In this document: piece after piece, positions 20,501 to 31,191 of the stretch
Layout: each line of letters begins with the position of its first letter
Position numbering within the stretch: the stretch's first letter is position 1
From: Micropterus salmoides
Taxonomy: Eukaryota; Chordata; Actinopteri; Centrarchiformes; Centrarchidae
NCBI RefSeq assembly: GCF_014851395.1
Contig: NW_024040374.1
Coordinates: 24,694,772 to 24,758,771, forward strand
DNA length: 64,000 nucleotides
Direction of reading: 5' to 3'
Position numbers and translations under genes: made by a program
Notes under the pieces: generated by a model
Databases searched by the model: none
The model's input: only the letters and a program-made list of their open reading frames with translations
What the model was told of the DNA's origin: nothing

Positions 20501-23000
20501 AAGGACATGCTGCACATACTCAGGGTCTCAAATATTGAAGCAGTGTCTGTGTGGTCAGTGAACTGGAAGCAGGATGTCATATTTTATTTACAAAATGTTT
20601 TTAGTTTTTTTAAATCTAAATTTACCATGCTGTCAGTTAACACATACAAAGTAGTTTATTTGAAAATTCGCACATAAACAGTAATACACATTGTGACATG
20701 ATAACATTAGAGAAGAACTCCAGGCCACATGAAAAATCCTTCTGATAGGAAGGGTTTTGACTCCACAGTTAAACAGCCGCAGTATACAATGGAACCAGTA
20801 CAAAAAATGTCCGCAGATGCAACTCTGACTGAATACAGAACAATGCCAAAAGAAAAAGGTTGCTATACATAAAAGAGAAAATATTTACTGTATTAAACCC
20901 TTATGAGCCCATCTTACTCCCTCAGCTTTAACATTCACAGAGCCGTAGCAATATAATTCTGCAGCCATTAACACCGAAGCAATTCCTATAAAGTTTCACT
21001 CAGTGGGTTAAGATATAGATTTAGCAAAACACATTTGTGTAAATGCAACAGTGTATTGTGTGGTTAGGCTGCAACTATAGTCATAGGTGGTTTCATATGC
21101 GTGCAAACAAATTCACCATTTATTTGGGGTCTAATGAGTGGTTTTTTTAGACATTCACAGTTCCTGCAAGTTAGTGCCTTCACTTCCTGTGTGACTCAGC
21201 GTCTTTATGTGTCGGGCTTGCCTACACACAATTAGAAGCACAAACTCACGCACACATATACATATATAGTATATGTAGCAACAACAGGTGATTCTCAGAG
21301 ATATGACTGCACATCATATCCCCATGCACTCCCCTAATTATATCATATATGAAATCCCATGTAAAGATACTGCACAAACTAATGACTGTATAGACAAAGG
21401 GCCCTTTTAAAACGATGGGAGCAGCTGTGTGTGATGTATGTTATCTACGTGTGATGTCATCCATCAGTCAAAGGTCACCAGTGAAGGTCATTTTATGCTC
21501 AGTAAATGTCAAGCTGCAATAGAAGAGAATGTCCTTGTGTTGAGTACACCACTCACAATGAGACAGCCTTTATTTTATAAATAGATCACTGACTGTATGT
21601 CCACCATTTTTCCAGAAAACAGCAAAAGATGAACTCTGAACTGGCCACTATGTGTTTTTCCCAAGGACATTCCCGTATGAGAGCACCGTGTATTTTCCCA
21701 GTGTATTTGCTCCAGTGAGATTTATCCATATTGTTTTCCCCCGAGGAGCAGGAGCACAGTGGGCTCTCTTTCTCAGAGTTTAGTAGTGAATGGCAGCCTC
21801 TCCCCTCGGCCCGCCCTCCCCATCTCCCTGGCACAGTCCCTTTGTTCGCCCTCGACTGGCAGCACGGAAGGAAAAGCTTCTGCGCCTGCCAATTACGTGT
21901 ATGTGTATTTGTGTGTATTAGCCTGCAGCTGAAGTCACTGTTGCTCATGAATGACCCCAGACCCCTTTAAGTGGAAACGACAATCTACTGTTACAGTGGA
22001 CAGTAGTTTCCATGGTCCCACTTCCTGTCCACCCCTGCCCATTTTCCTGTTTGACATATGATGTCATCAGGATATAAGGAAGAGATTTCTTTTTTTTTTC
22101 TCTCTTTCTCTCTCTCTCTCTTTCTTTCTTCGTTTGCCGCGAGTGCCTGCCAGACTGACCTCACAGTTGAAGTAAAATGGGAATTCACCCGATCTTTTAG
22201 GAGAAGATTAGCAAGGGTTCATGCTTAACTAAATTTGATTGTCAGTTTAGCGTGATCTTAAATAACATCACTTCCTCCAGCCAGATTACTCAGTGCGGCA
22301 AGTCTGGGATTGAATAAAGTGTGGCGGTGTGAGGCGAGAGGGAGTTTCTCATCATGGCGTTGTGAAGTAATGCAACGTTCATTCACACAGCTCCCCTGCA
22401 GATAAAAGAACTTGTGCGTGCATATGCACATTACAGACCAGCCATGTTTTATCCAGACTGTTTGCAGATCCAGCTAAGAGGTGCACCTGGTATTAAATTA
22501 ATATAAAAAAATTTTGAGTCAAGATTTTTAAGATTTTTTAAATCAAATTTCACCTGTGCATTTACATTAGATTTTTTTTTTTATATCAAGAAAGTATGAC
22601 TGCTGCTAATCTGAGAAAAAAAAACATGTTTGAGCGAAGCCTTATAGCTAAAGAACAGACATGTGGGGATTATTTGGTAACTTGGTTCATATAAACAAAT
22701 TACAAAACCGGACACACACGTCTAAATAACCATTTCCATATTCTCCAACAATCTGATCCCATCTTTATTTGGTTTGGGATAATTTTTTCCTTCTCTTTTT
22801 TTCTGCTGATTCCTTATGTCCTCTCTGTTTGCTGTTTCCTCACCCCGCTCTCCCCTATGTGTGTCCACCAGGTGTTCTATGTGTCAGACCTGTTTAAACC
22901 CCGGGTGAAGCCAGCCACGCCCCCGCCCTCCCCCATCAAGAAGGAGCTGCTCCCTTCATCCGACATCATTGACAGGAACAACCACCACAACATGGTGTGA
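10196..23000 (+). CDS. plpp3: Phospholipid phosphatase 3, partial gene (exon 2b to stop)
   Basis: This multi-exon gene encodes a six-pass membrane lipid phosphate phosphatase that dephosphorylates extracellular or lumenal lysophosphatidate, phosphatidate, sphingosine-1-phosphate and ceramide-1-phosphate. Coding exons are 10196-10353, 12832-12924, 13955-14142, 14243-14300, 17777-17953 and 22872-23000, all with GT-AG borders and matching phases; 9627-9781 is an alternative to the first. They encode about 267 residues, close to the part of human PLPP3 that follows exon 1. Seen directly: the C1 motif KX6RP (KVSVGRMRP) in exon 4, C2 SGH in exon 5, and C3 SRX5HX3D (SRVSDHKHHPTD) in exon 6. The C-terminus IIDRNNHHNMV is typical of PLPP3 rather than PLPP1 or PLPP2. 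Exon 1 with the start codon is missing, as expected because PLPP3 has a very long first intron. Family assignment is firm; which teleost copy this is, if the gene is duplicated, cannot be decided. Confidence 0.95.
10354..12831 (+). other. plpp3 intron 2
   Basis: A 2.5-kb intron with GTAAGT donor and TTCTTTTAG acceptor. It contains short CA-rich tracts (11150-11171 and 11363-11378) and otherwise nothing coding. The open frames seen here are short and lack family similarity. Confidence 0.85.
12832..12924 (+). CDS. plpp3: plpp3 exon 3
   Basis: A 93-nt, phase 0/0 exon between TTCTTTTAG and GTCAGC. It encodes 31 residues, IVIGECFRIHQLHEG then TKSFVGNPYVAALYKQ, which correspond to IITGEFYRIYYL...NPYVAALYKQ in human PLPP3. 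It forms the cytoplasmic end of membrane segment 2 and the first cytoplasmic loop. The NPYVAALYKQ end is diagnostic of PLPP3. The human di-tyrosine basolateral sorting motif (residues 109-110) is replaced by HQ here. Confidence 0.94.
12925..13954 (+). other. plpp3 intron 3
   Basis: A 1.0-kb, AT-rich intron from GTCAGC to TTTTGCAG. I see no repeat I can name and no additional exon. Confidence 0.85.
13955..14142 (+). CDS. plpp3: plpp3 exon 4 (catalytic motif C1, glycosylated loop)
   Basis: A 188-nt exon, phase 0 in and 2 out, between TTTTGCAG and GTTTGT. It encodes membrane segment 3 (MGVFLFGCAVSQSFTDIA), then the phosphate-binding C1 motif KVSVGRMRP, then the second extracellular loop. The loop carries two N-glycosylation sequons, NCS (the conserved family site) and a further NYT a few residues on. 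Where human PLPP3 has CRGDDS, giving an integrin-binding RGD, this protein reads CTGEES. The exon ends in VQEAR, with the Arg codon split AG|G. Confidence 0.95.
14143..14242 (+). other. plpp3 intron 4 (100 nt)
   Basis: A minimal-size intron between GTTTGT and TCTCTCTACAG, separating the C1 and C2 catalytic exons. Its shortness suggests that exons 4 and 5 are recognised together by intron definition. Confidence 0.9.
14243..14300 (+). CDS. plpp3: plpp3 exon 5 (catalytic motif C2)
   Basis: A 58-nt exon, phase 2 in and 0 out, preceded by TCTCTCTACAG and followed by GTAAGT. It encodes KSFFSGHASFSMFTMLYLA after completing the split Arg codon. The SGH triplet is the family's C2 motif; its histidine is the general acid in the PAP2/LPP mechanism. 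The rest begins membrane segment 4. Only 100 nt of intron separates it from exon 4. Confidence 0.95.
14706..14739. repeat. (CA)17 microsatellite
   Basis: Perfect CA tract in intron 5, about 0.4 kb after exon 5. Confidence 0.95.
17285..17332. repeat. (GT)24 microsatellite
   Basis: Perfect GT tract in intron 5, about 0.45 kb before exon 6. It is complementary to the CA tract that follows it. Confidence 0.96.
17516..17549. repeat. (CA)17 microsatellite
   Basis: Perfect CA tract 183 nt after the GT tract of the same intron and about 230 nt before exon 6. Confidence 0.95.
17777..17953 (+). CDS. plpp3: plpp3 exon 6 (catalytic motif C3)
   Basis: A 177-nt, phase 0/0 exon between CTCTTCCCAG and GTGAGT. 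It encodes 59 residues: FYLQSRFTWRGARLLRP, membrane segment 5 (LLQFTLLMMAFYTGL), the C3 motif SRVSDHKHHPTD, and most of membrane segment 6 (VLAGFVQGALVAYCI). The C3 histidine, seven residues after the Arg-containing pair begins, is the catalytic nucleophile that forms the phospho-histidine intermediate. Everything required is present. Confidence 0.96.
17954..22871 (+). other. plpp3 intron 6
   Basis: A 4.9-kb intron between GTGAGT and GTCCACCAG. It contains a GA microsatellite (18454-18478), CA tracts near 18620-18640 and 18762-18786, a CT-rich stretch at 22090-22130 and a fragment at about 17985-18060 starting TTTATTAGGTGCACC that resembles the end of a fish DNA transposon. Nothing coding was seen. 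Confidence 0.82.
18454..18478. repeat. (GA)12 microsatellite
   Basis: Purine GA tract in intron 6. Confidence 0.9.
22872..23000 (+). CDS. plpp3: plpp3 exon 7, C-terminus and stop
   Basis: The terminal coding exon opens after GTCCACCAG in phase 0 and runs 42 codons to TGA at 22998-23000. It encodes the end of membrane segment 6 (VFYVSDLFK) and the cytoplasmic tail. The tail is proline-rich in the middle (PATPPPSPIKKE) and ends SSDIIDRNNHHNMV. The human tail ends DIIDRNNHHNMM, so this is the clearest identifier of the paralog. Confidence 0.95.
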   Translation: MFYVSDLFKPRVKPATPPPSPIKKELLPSSDIIDRNNHHNMV

Positions 23001-23529
23001 GAGAGGCGAACAACTTCTTCCTGTGACTGAGGAGCCAATCACAATGCTGCTCACCTCCCATCGGACAGTAGAATGTAGCGACGAGAGACTGTAGCTGCTT
23101 CTCAAATGGCATCCTCCATCCCTTTTACGGTGCCCAGCGTGGCGCTTTGTGGATGAGGGTGTCAGATTTGAGATTTGCACAGCAGAGTCCACTCTCACTA
23201 TCCAGACTTATTATTTACCATTATGTTAACTACTAATCAACTTTTGAGCCCATCGTTTTGAGCACAAACAGAAAAGAATTTGAAGCTAAAAGACGAAATG
23301 AATTAAGAAATTGATGACTTGACAGGCAGAGCTGAGGGTGTGGAGGTTTGATGGGGAAAACACTTGTGAATAAAGACAAAATAAGAAGAGACAAAAAGAC
23401 ATTTAAAAAAGACAAACCCCCTGCCTAGGGAGAGAAGGATTTCCAGTGATGCTCCCTCTCTGAACTCTCTGTGGCCTTGGATCGCCGTAGGACAACAACT
23501 TCCTTAGCTACGGGGAAGGATATTACTGC

Positions 23530-23535
23530 AATAAA
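23530..23535 (+). terminator. Possible proximal poly(A) signal in plpp3 3'UTR
   Basis: AATAAA 530 nt after the stop codon. Use here would remove most of the 3'UTR, including its AT-rich end. The downstream sequence is A-rich rather than clearly GT-rich, so it may be silent. It overlaps a miR-92-family seed match (23527-23533). Confidence 0.3.
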
Positions 23536-25062
23536 TAGCAGCATAGAAATATTAACAGTATAGAAAAATATAACTTATAGCACTGTTTTTAAGTTCATTG
23601 TCCATTATCACCACTTGCTGCCTGAGATGTCTAACTGGAAGAAAACTTGATGATGCTGACATCCACGAGACAAAAATATGAACTGCTAGAAGCCGACTGA
23701 GCCTGGTGTGGTTAGCATAGCATGGCTTTAATAACATTAACCCTGTACCAGGCCACTGTAGGGATCATATACTGATCTTCTTAGACCTGTATAACAGGTT
23801 TCAGAGTAGTCCTTTGGCTGTCTGTGAAACTTTTGACTGATTGGCAATACATCAGTGACCCAATAAACTGTGCCTCCAATCTCAAATATTTCTGTCTCCA
23901 GATCAGCATGTCAAGCTTTCTGTAGTGGACTTTCAGAGCAGCCCAAACCCGGGATGTTGCATTTCTTGAGGGTTAGATGTAGTAAAGGTAAATTTTCTGT
24001 GGAAGGAGGGAGGCAGATCTCCCAGCCTCCCAGCACCAGTATAAGAGGTGTGGCTGTGCCATGCCACTTCCTGGTGTTTGGGCCATCTGTTTGACTTCCT
24101 AAACAGGAAGGGGATGGGTGGGCAGAGTGAAGGGGTGCGGTCTGTCACCATGGAAGGTGGGTGATGATTTTACAGCAAAGCTGGCACATTATTTTGGGAT
24201 GATTTGGGCTCTTTCTGCTGGCAGGGAGGGGCTCCCACCCACCCAATCACTCATTGGCGATGGAGTTTTGTCTCTTAGTGTGTGTGTATGTGTGTCCTGT
24301 GCTCTCCTGTGCTTGCATGGGTACGCTTGTGCTTGTACATGTACATCTCGTGTGTGTGAATTTGTGTGTACATGTATGAGCCCTGTTGATAAACTTTGTG
24401 TGTGTCAAATGAAACACACACACAGTCAGCTGTGCCAAGGGTGTGCGTGTGTGTGTCTGTGTGTCTGTGTGCCACTGTGTGTCAGAGCAAGTGAGCAGGT
24501 GAACATTAAAAAACTGTGGATCTATAATTTTTATTCTCTGCTAAGGAGCATCTTTAACCTTGTATGTTTATAGCCTGTCCTGTATAATCACTAACAGTTG
24601 TACAGTACAGATACAGAAGCCCTTTTTTTTTACAGCCTACTCAGATATCCTCCAACAACACACTCCGCCATGTTGCACATCTTTCTCATCGTATAGTCCG
24701 TCCTATCATTTCACAATGCCGTTTTCACTCTGTTTTTATAAATATATAAATAATGTATAGATCACTAAAATTAACTCTGTAAGATATCGTTTCTTAACAT
24801 GTTTAGATATATCCACTATGATTACAGACCTGTGTTCTATACAAAATGCTGCTTAAAAAGCATCGATTGAAAGATTTTGTATCTAGATAACTAAACTATT
24901 GTAGGTTGTAATAGTTATGTTTGTAATACACGTTAAAAAATACACCCTGTATTAAAGTTCAATATTAGTATTTTTTTATTGTCTCGTTTTTTGTACAAAA
25001 AGACATAGTTGCAATGCTGTTTTTTCTGCTAAATGTACTTAGCTCTAATACATGTGCTTTTA

Positions 25063-25068
25063 AATAAA
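25063..25068 (+). terminator. plpp3: plpp3 distal poly(A) signal
   Basis: Canonical AATAAA inside TTTTAAATAAAAAGC, followed some 25-50 nt later by a T/G-rich stretch (TTTGGCTTGTCTTGACTG) that can serve as the downstream cleavage element. It closes the AT-rich terminal part of the 3'UTR, after which sequence character changes and a SINE follows. An upstream ATTAAA at 24951 could give a slightly shorter form. Confidence 0.7.
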
Positions 25069-25319
25069 AAGCTCATTATGAACACAACTTTGGCTTGTCT
25101 TGACTGTTATTCCATCACTTTGAATGCAAGTTTTGAAGATGTTAGTTTTGTATGGTTTGATGGATTTTTGTTGTTATTGTTTGCTCCTGGAAATGATCCA
25201 GTTGCTTTCCCTATACATAAGAAAGCTGCACACAGTGAAGGCAGCCACTGGTGGAAGCTTAAGTGCATTTACTCAAATACTGTACTTAATTACAAATTGG
25301 AGGTACTTTATTTCAGTAC

Positions 25320-25503
25320 TTCAATTTTACATTTATTCATTTAGCTGGCAGCAATTGCTATATAGATCAGAGGTCGCACGCCTTTGGAGCAACTAGGGGT
25401 TCAGTATCTTGCCCAGGGACACATTGGTGGATGTGTCACAGTAGGGAATTGAACCCAGGTCTCTCACACCATGTGTTTTATCCACTGGCCATCACCACCA
25501 CTT
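25320..25503 (-). mobile_element. tRNA-derived SINE, copy 1
   Basis: Read on the minus strand the element starts GGTGATGGCCAGTGGATAA (A-box-like). It then has CCTGGGTTCAATTCCC (B box, GGTTCRANTCC type), followed by a body and an AT-rich end with ATGAATAAATGTAAAAT. The body (GGAGCAACTAGGGGTT, GACACATTGGTGGATGT on the plus strand) is shared with the copy at 40300-40497. It lies about 250 nt beyond the plpp3 poly(A) signal, in antisense orientation to the gene. Confidence 0.72.
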
Positions 25504-25926
25504 AATTTTGCTTCACACCTTTACTCCACTACATTGCAAAGGGATCAGCCACAACAATATATGAATTATGAGAATAAAACATATGATGATAATGTAAAAT
25601 AAGTACATTTATCTGACAGTCCTTCTGTTCTTGTTCTTAATCAAGATTGTTCTGCAGGAATTTAACTTGTGAGGAAGATTTTATATATTGTGATATTGCT
25701 ACTTTTACACACCGTAAATAAAGGGTCTAATTTTCACAACTGCTTAAAATAGTACTAATTAATGTAGAAGCTGCAGAAGAGATTTTTTTTCTCTTGGCCT
25801 CACCATGGCCTTAGTTCCTTTTGTCAAAAATACCACATGAAATCCAAGTGTAATGACACACACACTGAAAAAGGGCCCAGAAGTGTGTGTGATTTCACAC
25901 TCTGGCAGACTAGAGGAGCTGGCGTC

Positions 25927-25928
<2 letters not shown>

Positions 25929-25981
<53 letters not shown>
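25929..25981. repeat. (TG)26 microsatellite
   Basis: Perfect TG tract about 0.85 kb beyond the plpp3 poly(A) signal. Confidence 0.96.
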
Positions 25982-25983
<2 letters not shown>

Positions 25984-28619
25984 TTCAAAGTAAAAGAGCA
26001 GAACTGCCACCATGGTTTATGATTCTGACTTATACAAGAAGTGTCATTTTCTCCACCACAGCGTGTTTGAACCAAGGAGAGAAAAGCCTGAATGACACAT
26101 CTCAAGTGTTTATCGGCTTCAAAATCACTGTGTTTAATCCAAAAGCTACACTGTAATCATGCACAGCCCACCATTTGAACTGCATGTCCACATAATGGTA
26201 TTCAGTATTTAACATACATATATTTAAAACTTGTAAAAATCTCCAAGTCTAAGCAGATCTGTTACGTGACCCACAAGTTACTGATGTATTTTTATAGTTT
26301 GGATGCAAGCATGACAAGAAAGGAAGAATGAAAAAGAAGAGAAAGAAAGAAAGAATGCCTCTGACAAGAGCCTCTAGCAATGAACGACTGGTACTTGCTA
26401 TGTTAGCTATGTGTGTAAAAAGGCCATCATTGAGGGCAATCATTTGACTGATGTTATCTTTATGGTGGCATGCATGTTTCCCCTTAGTGTGCTGTAAAGT
26501 GCAGTCTTTTTATTGACAGTGACAGTACAGCTGGTCTGAGGTCAGTTGTAAAAAAACAGCACCAAACTGAGATTTACGGAGCCTGTGAACAGCTGTTAGG
26601 CCTGGGGTCAGCCATGCGTGGCTGTAATAGTAGAGGGCCTGCTGCTGAGGCAGAGAGAGGCCCATGTTGTGGTCTTGTTTGGCAGCAGCAGAGCTGGCAC
26701 AGGGCCTTCACAGGGAGGCCAAGGCATTACATAGTGCTGTACCTCTCTCAGTGTGCTGGGTGTGCATCCTTCATCATCACATACAGGACAGTACATCCAC
26801 TTCGTCTGTTTACTCTCATTTATTTCTGTGAATTTATGTGAAGCTGATGTTTCCTTCGTCTTAGTGTCCAAACTTGGGTAAAAAAAACAACTAGTTTCAG
26901 TTGGCATGTGAAAACCTTGTAACTCCTATGTTTGTGATGTTGACATTTTAACACAAGTTGGATGGATTACGTCCTCCTCTGTGGGCTGAGAAATTCCTCC
27001 ACCCTTGGTCTTATAAAAGCCTTTCAAAAACCCTTTGGATAAACTCAGAAATGCATAGCGGTCATGTTAAAAACAAGGCTGTTTTCCCTCAGTTTACATT
27101 TTGGAGATACACAGTTTTCACCACACACCAATGGTTATGCAAATATGACGATGAATAAATTGAATAATGCAACATAAGTTAGTAATAAAGCTAATTAAGC
27201 AACATTTTTGATGCACTTAAATGTGGAATAATAAATTTCTTTTGACGGCTGGTAAGTGTCAGCAGCAAGTTAACCCCGTTCTGCTCAACTGGACTTTGTT
27301 AGAGATTCCAACATAATTGCTGTGGAAAACCTTTCCCTTTTGAGAAGAAGCCCAACAGATTGATAACATATGTATCCACATGCCATATGGCTGAATAAGG
27401 ACAGGGGTGAATATCACACTCACAAAAGCAATAGCAAAAGGTATGTCACAAGCAAGAATGCAGCCGTTAGTATTGGCAAGTGTGTGTTTTAGCTTGTGTT
27501 TAGCTCAGGATCAGTATGTGTGAAAGTGGTTAGTGTGGCTTTCAGCTGGCGATCCAGAACAAGGCTGACTAACAGACTTTTTTTCTTGTCATGTAGTGGT
27601 TGTAGTCAAAAAGCCCTAAGTGAAATGGCCCACTGGCACACATGATATAAAAAGCATCATGGCATAACAAGAGTGCTACTGTAGGTGGCTCTGGTTTGGC
27701 TTGAATGTTGTGAGTGAGCATTTGTGAGAGAGAGATGGGGCTGGGTTGCGGCGACGGTGGCACCTCCAGGAGAGCCGTCTGGAGGCCTGGAGCTCTGAGC
27801 TCTCTTTTTTCTGCAGCACAGTCCAGTGAGAAGAGAGGCTGCTGTGCCAGAGGAAGCATGCACGCTGGCCAGAGGAGAGCCAGCGGAGAAAATCAGAGGA
27901 GAGCAGTCTGCGCTGGGCTCTGCACTTCCTTTAGGGAAGCACAGACTCGCAGTCAATGGTTTCCAGTATGGCAGTGTGTGTGTCAGGTTTGTTGCACACA
28001 TGAGGTGTGTAGACATAATATGACCTGCCCACAGGACACAAAGAGGGCCAAAAAGGAAACCTGTATGCAAGAAAGAAAGAAAATGAGAAAGAGCTGGTTT
28101 CATATGAGATTTCCATCTTGAAAACATGGAGAAAGATGGATGAAATGAGTGATAAAAATAGCAACAGTTTCTTCCATCACTTGGATATCTGTTGTCTCAG
28201 ACAGAGCTTCACAGAAGGAATAACTCATTTACAAAAACAGATACATTGGAAAAATGGAGCAGCATATAAATACTGTAAATGAAAAGAAGACTGATTTTGT
28301 TAAGTATTAACCCAGTTTTTGGTAAATCTACTGTGATTAAAAGAAGGACATGTTAGGGTGCCGGATGCTGGTATAAGTCAATAGGCACATGTGTAGGCGG
28401 CAGGAGGATTAATATTTAGGATTAGAGCCATGTTTTTATGATGATGATCCTGTATGAGAACACTACTGTCTTTGTATTCGCTCGGGAGATATTTTGGAGC
28501 TTTTTGATATGAATGAAACCTCATTCCATTGAGTGTAAAAGGGAGTTAGAAATCAATCTGTTGTTAACTGTGACAGTCAGGAAGGCTGGATTAACCTATT
28601 TCATGTATTCCGATTTTAA

Positions 28620-29080
28620 ATGGGAGAGTCCATGGCTCTGTGGATGTCTGCCTGGTGAGCCACAACTTTGGTTCAGACTGAAATATCTCAATAGCTATTA
28701 GATGGATTGCCATGAAATTTTGCACAGACATTCTCCAGAGGATTAATCCTATTTACTCTGGTGACTTTTCATCTAGTGCCACCAGCAGGCCAAGGTTTTC
28801 AGGTATCCAGTAAAATATCTCAAGATCTGCTTGGCACACATTTTGCAAATACATTCATCATTCCGAGATGATGCATCCTAATTATTATGGTGATCCCCTG
28901 ACCATTCCCTTTGGTGCAACCATGAGGTTCATATTTGTGATTTCAAGTGAAATGTCTCAACAACACTTTCATGTCCCCCTCAAGAGCAAAAGTAAACCAT
29001 TTTCTCCAGCTATCATCAGATGAAAATTTAAATTTGTCTGATACTTTGGTTTATAACAAAATAATCTCTACATATATCTG
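28620..29080 (+). repeat. Dispersed repeat, direct copy
   Basis: It contains CTATTAGATGGATTGCCATG, AATTTTGCACAGACATTC, GAGGATTAATCC and GTGATCCCCTGACC, all parts of a common fish repeat. A second copy in opposite orientation lies at 31960-32410, so the pair can be recognised inside this window. Confidence 0.55.
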
Positions 29081-31191
29081 CATATGCAGAAACTGTAGGC
29101 ATTGTAGAATTTTGAAGCTGTTTGTTGCAGGTTTGTAGTCTGACCAATCACAATTGAGCGGACTTTGGCTGCATGCTGGCAAACAGTCCATGTGGAGTGC
29201 AAAAGAGGCGGAATGCATTGTCCAAAATGCTTTTTATCAATCATGGAACCAAAGAGATTAGCTTTTAAAAATGTATCTGCATTCAAATTGTTGTCAGACA
29301 AAAGCTGAACGATTCCTAGATTGATAATTGGAAACCACAAGTCTTGGCTGGATATCCATTATACGTCGTCCCCAGAGGCTAAATCGCTGTCAGATGATGT
29401 CTGATGGGTTCTGAAATTGATAACAAAATATCTGTAAATTTAATCAGGCAGTCCCATAAACTTCAGCTGCATTTTGTAGTTAGTGCTAATTGGCATCCAG
29501 TCCAAAGTGGACGTAATTCAAATGTTAGCTAATTCACTGTATTTTCACTGTTTACATTCACAGCTCAACAATTACTGAGTAGAGCAATCTTAAATAGACC
29601 TTTAAGATTTGCAGTTTGAGAGTCTTGTTTCTGAAATGTAACGACTGTATGAACATAAAAACTAATTGCACACTTCACACATAACAGCATTATCCCTGTG
29701 TGACATAGTGTCTGTGCATGGGTGGTGAGCTGGATGGAAAAAGAGGGAGAGGAGAGTGAAGGATAGAAAGTTAATACATTTCACAGATGTTGGCTGTATG
29801 TAGGGGCAACAGGTGATTATGTCATCTTCACATAAACGGGCTCTGTGTCCACCTACTCTCTTACTCTCTGTTGCTCTCACATCCACAATTTCTCTCCAAC
29901 AAGCCTTTCGAAGCCCTATTTCCCAACTTGTCTACAAACAGATTTGTGCTTCGACTTTATTCACTAACCTAAATCCCCACCTTTAAGTTGGGACTACATC
30001 GAATCTTCCTACATTACATTACTTCTGTGTCTCCCTGTATGGAAAAGACATCTCCCCCCTCCCATCAGTCCCCTCATGGCCCATATGGAGGAGTGGACAG
30101 GTCAGAAAAGGAGCACAGGGATTTGGTTGTTCTGAAGTTTTTACTAGACATGATTTTTACAGATGCAAAAACGTTTTATTGGTGGTTATTTTCATTTTTT
30201 GTACAAAGATCATTGTACCAAACACCATTATTACTACAGAAACATCAAGGGAAAAGCCTAATGACATCTTGACCTTTTCAAATGCACACATGCACACAGG
30301 CAAACACACACCTACACACTCTTTCACAGTCACCGTGTCCACTGATGAAGTCAGACAGGTTAAGTGAATGCAGAGTGAAGATTACTCCTGGGAATCAACT
30401 TCTCGTCTAGTGCCTTTAGAGCAGATGATGGTTGGGAGAGATCGAGAAGAAAGGGGACAGAGGATGAAGAGAGAGCCGTGAAATGTGAGGAGGAAATAGG
30501 GTTAGATGACTGTGACACAGGCCTCTGTGATCTTTTAAATGGAGTTAGGCAAGCATCTCTCTCCCTCTTCTTTGTCTTGTCTTCTTTTCTCTTCAGGATT
30601 GCCAAAGGAAATTCTGTTATACAGCCAGAGATGCTTAAACCCCTGTGGTTCACCTGCTCACGCAACACTGGACTCAAACCCACAAACACATATTGCTCCC
30701 ACATGCGTACACACAAACAAAAGACACACACGCACATACAAATTCTCCAGCAGCGCTGAGCCACTGGCTGATTATTAAGAGTCAGAATTCAGCTCAGTCC
30801 CTCTGGCTGCGATCCAGAGGCTACTGCCTGATTTACTGGTCATCCATGTGAGTGTGTGTCTTCGGAGCATTTACGCATCTGTTTTGTCATCCTGCAGGGA
30901 GCCAACTGTGAGCTCAGCACTCAGGGACTATGCATCTGCCTTGCTGACAACAAGCTGAATACCTGCTCCTGACATTTGGCCCATCCATCGTACTCGTAAA
31001 GCTGTGATGTTCGCTCTGAGGAATTTACTGGAATGTGTGTGTATTAAGGTTGAAAGTCAACAGTAAAGCAGGAATCATTGATTGACTGCATTTGGTATCT
31101 GGTATCCACAGAGGTTTACGAGGCTTTAGTGTCACGACTGACAGTTCAGAGACATGGGAAATAGGACATGGGAGGATGAAGACATAGATTA

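Larger units (their letters stand above)
23001..25090 (+). other. plpp3: plpp3 3' untranslated region
   Basis: From the stop codon to the distal poly(A) signal there is no coding potential. The first 1.4 kb is mixed sequence; 24280-24500 is (GT/CA)-rich; the last 500 nt is strongly AT-rich with repeated ATTTT and TATAAATATATAAATA stretches suited to RNA-binding proteins. Possible internal poly(A) signals are AATAAA at 23530-23535 and 23862-23867 and ATTAAA at 24951-24956. The end at about 25085-25095 is inferred from the AATAAA at 25063-25068 and the T/G-rich sequence after it. A UTR of about 2.1 kb fits the gene in other vertebrates. Confidence 0.7.
25091..31191. other. Gene-free block, first part
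   Basis: Apart from the SINE at 25320-25503, the TG tract at 25929-25981 and the repeat at 28620-29080, no feature is supported. Open frames of up to 156 codons near 27660-28130 occur on both strands at once, are rich in Ser/Cys/Arg and lack splice or family support. Confidence 0.6.

Noticed and set aside
27657..28127. Overlapping open frames of 156 codons (minus) and 135 codons (plus)
   Set aside because: Both strands are open over the same DNA, composition is Ser/Arg/Cys-rich and random-looking, and no domain or splice context supports either.
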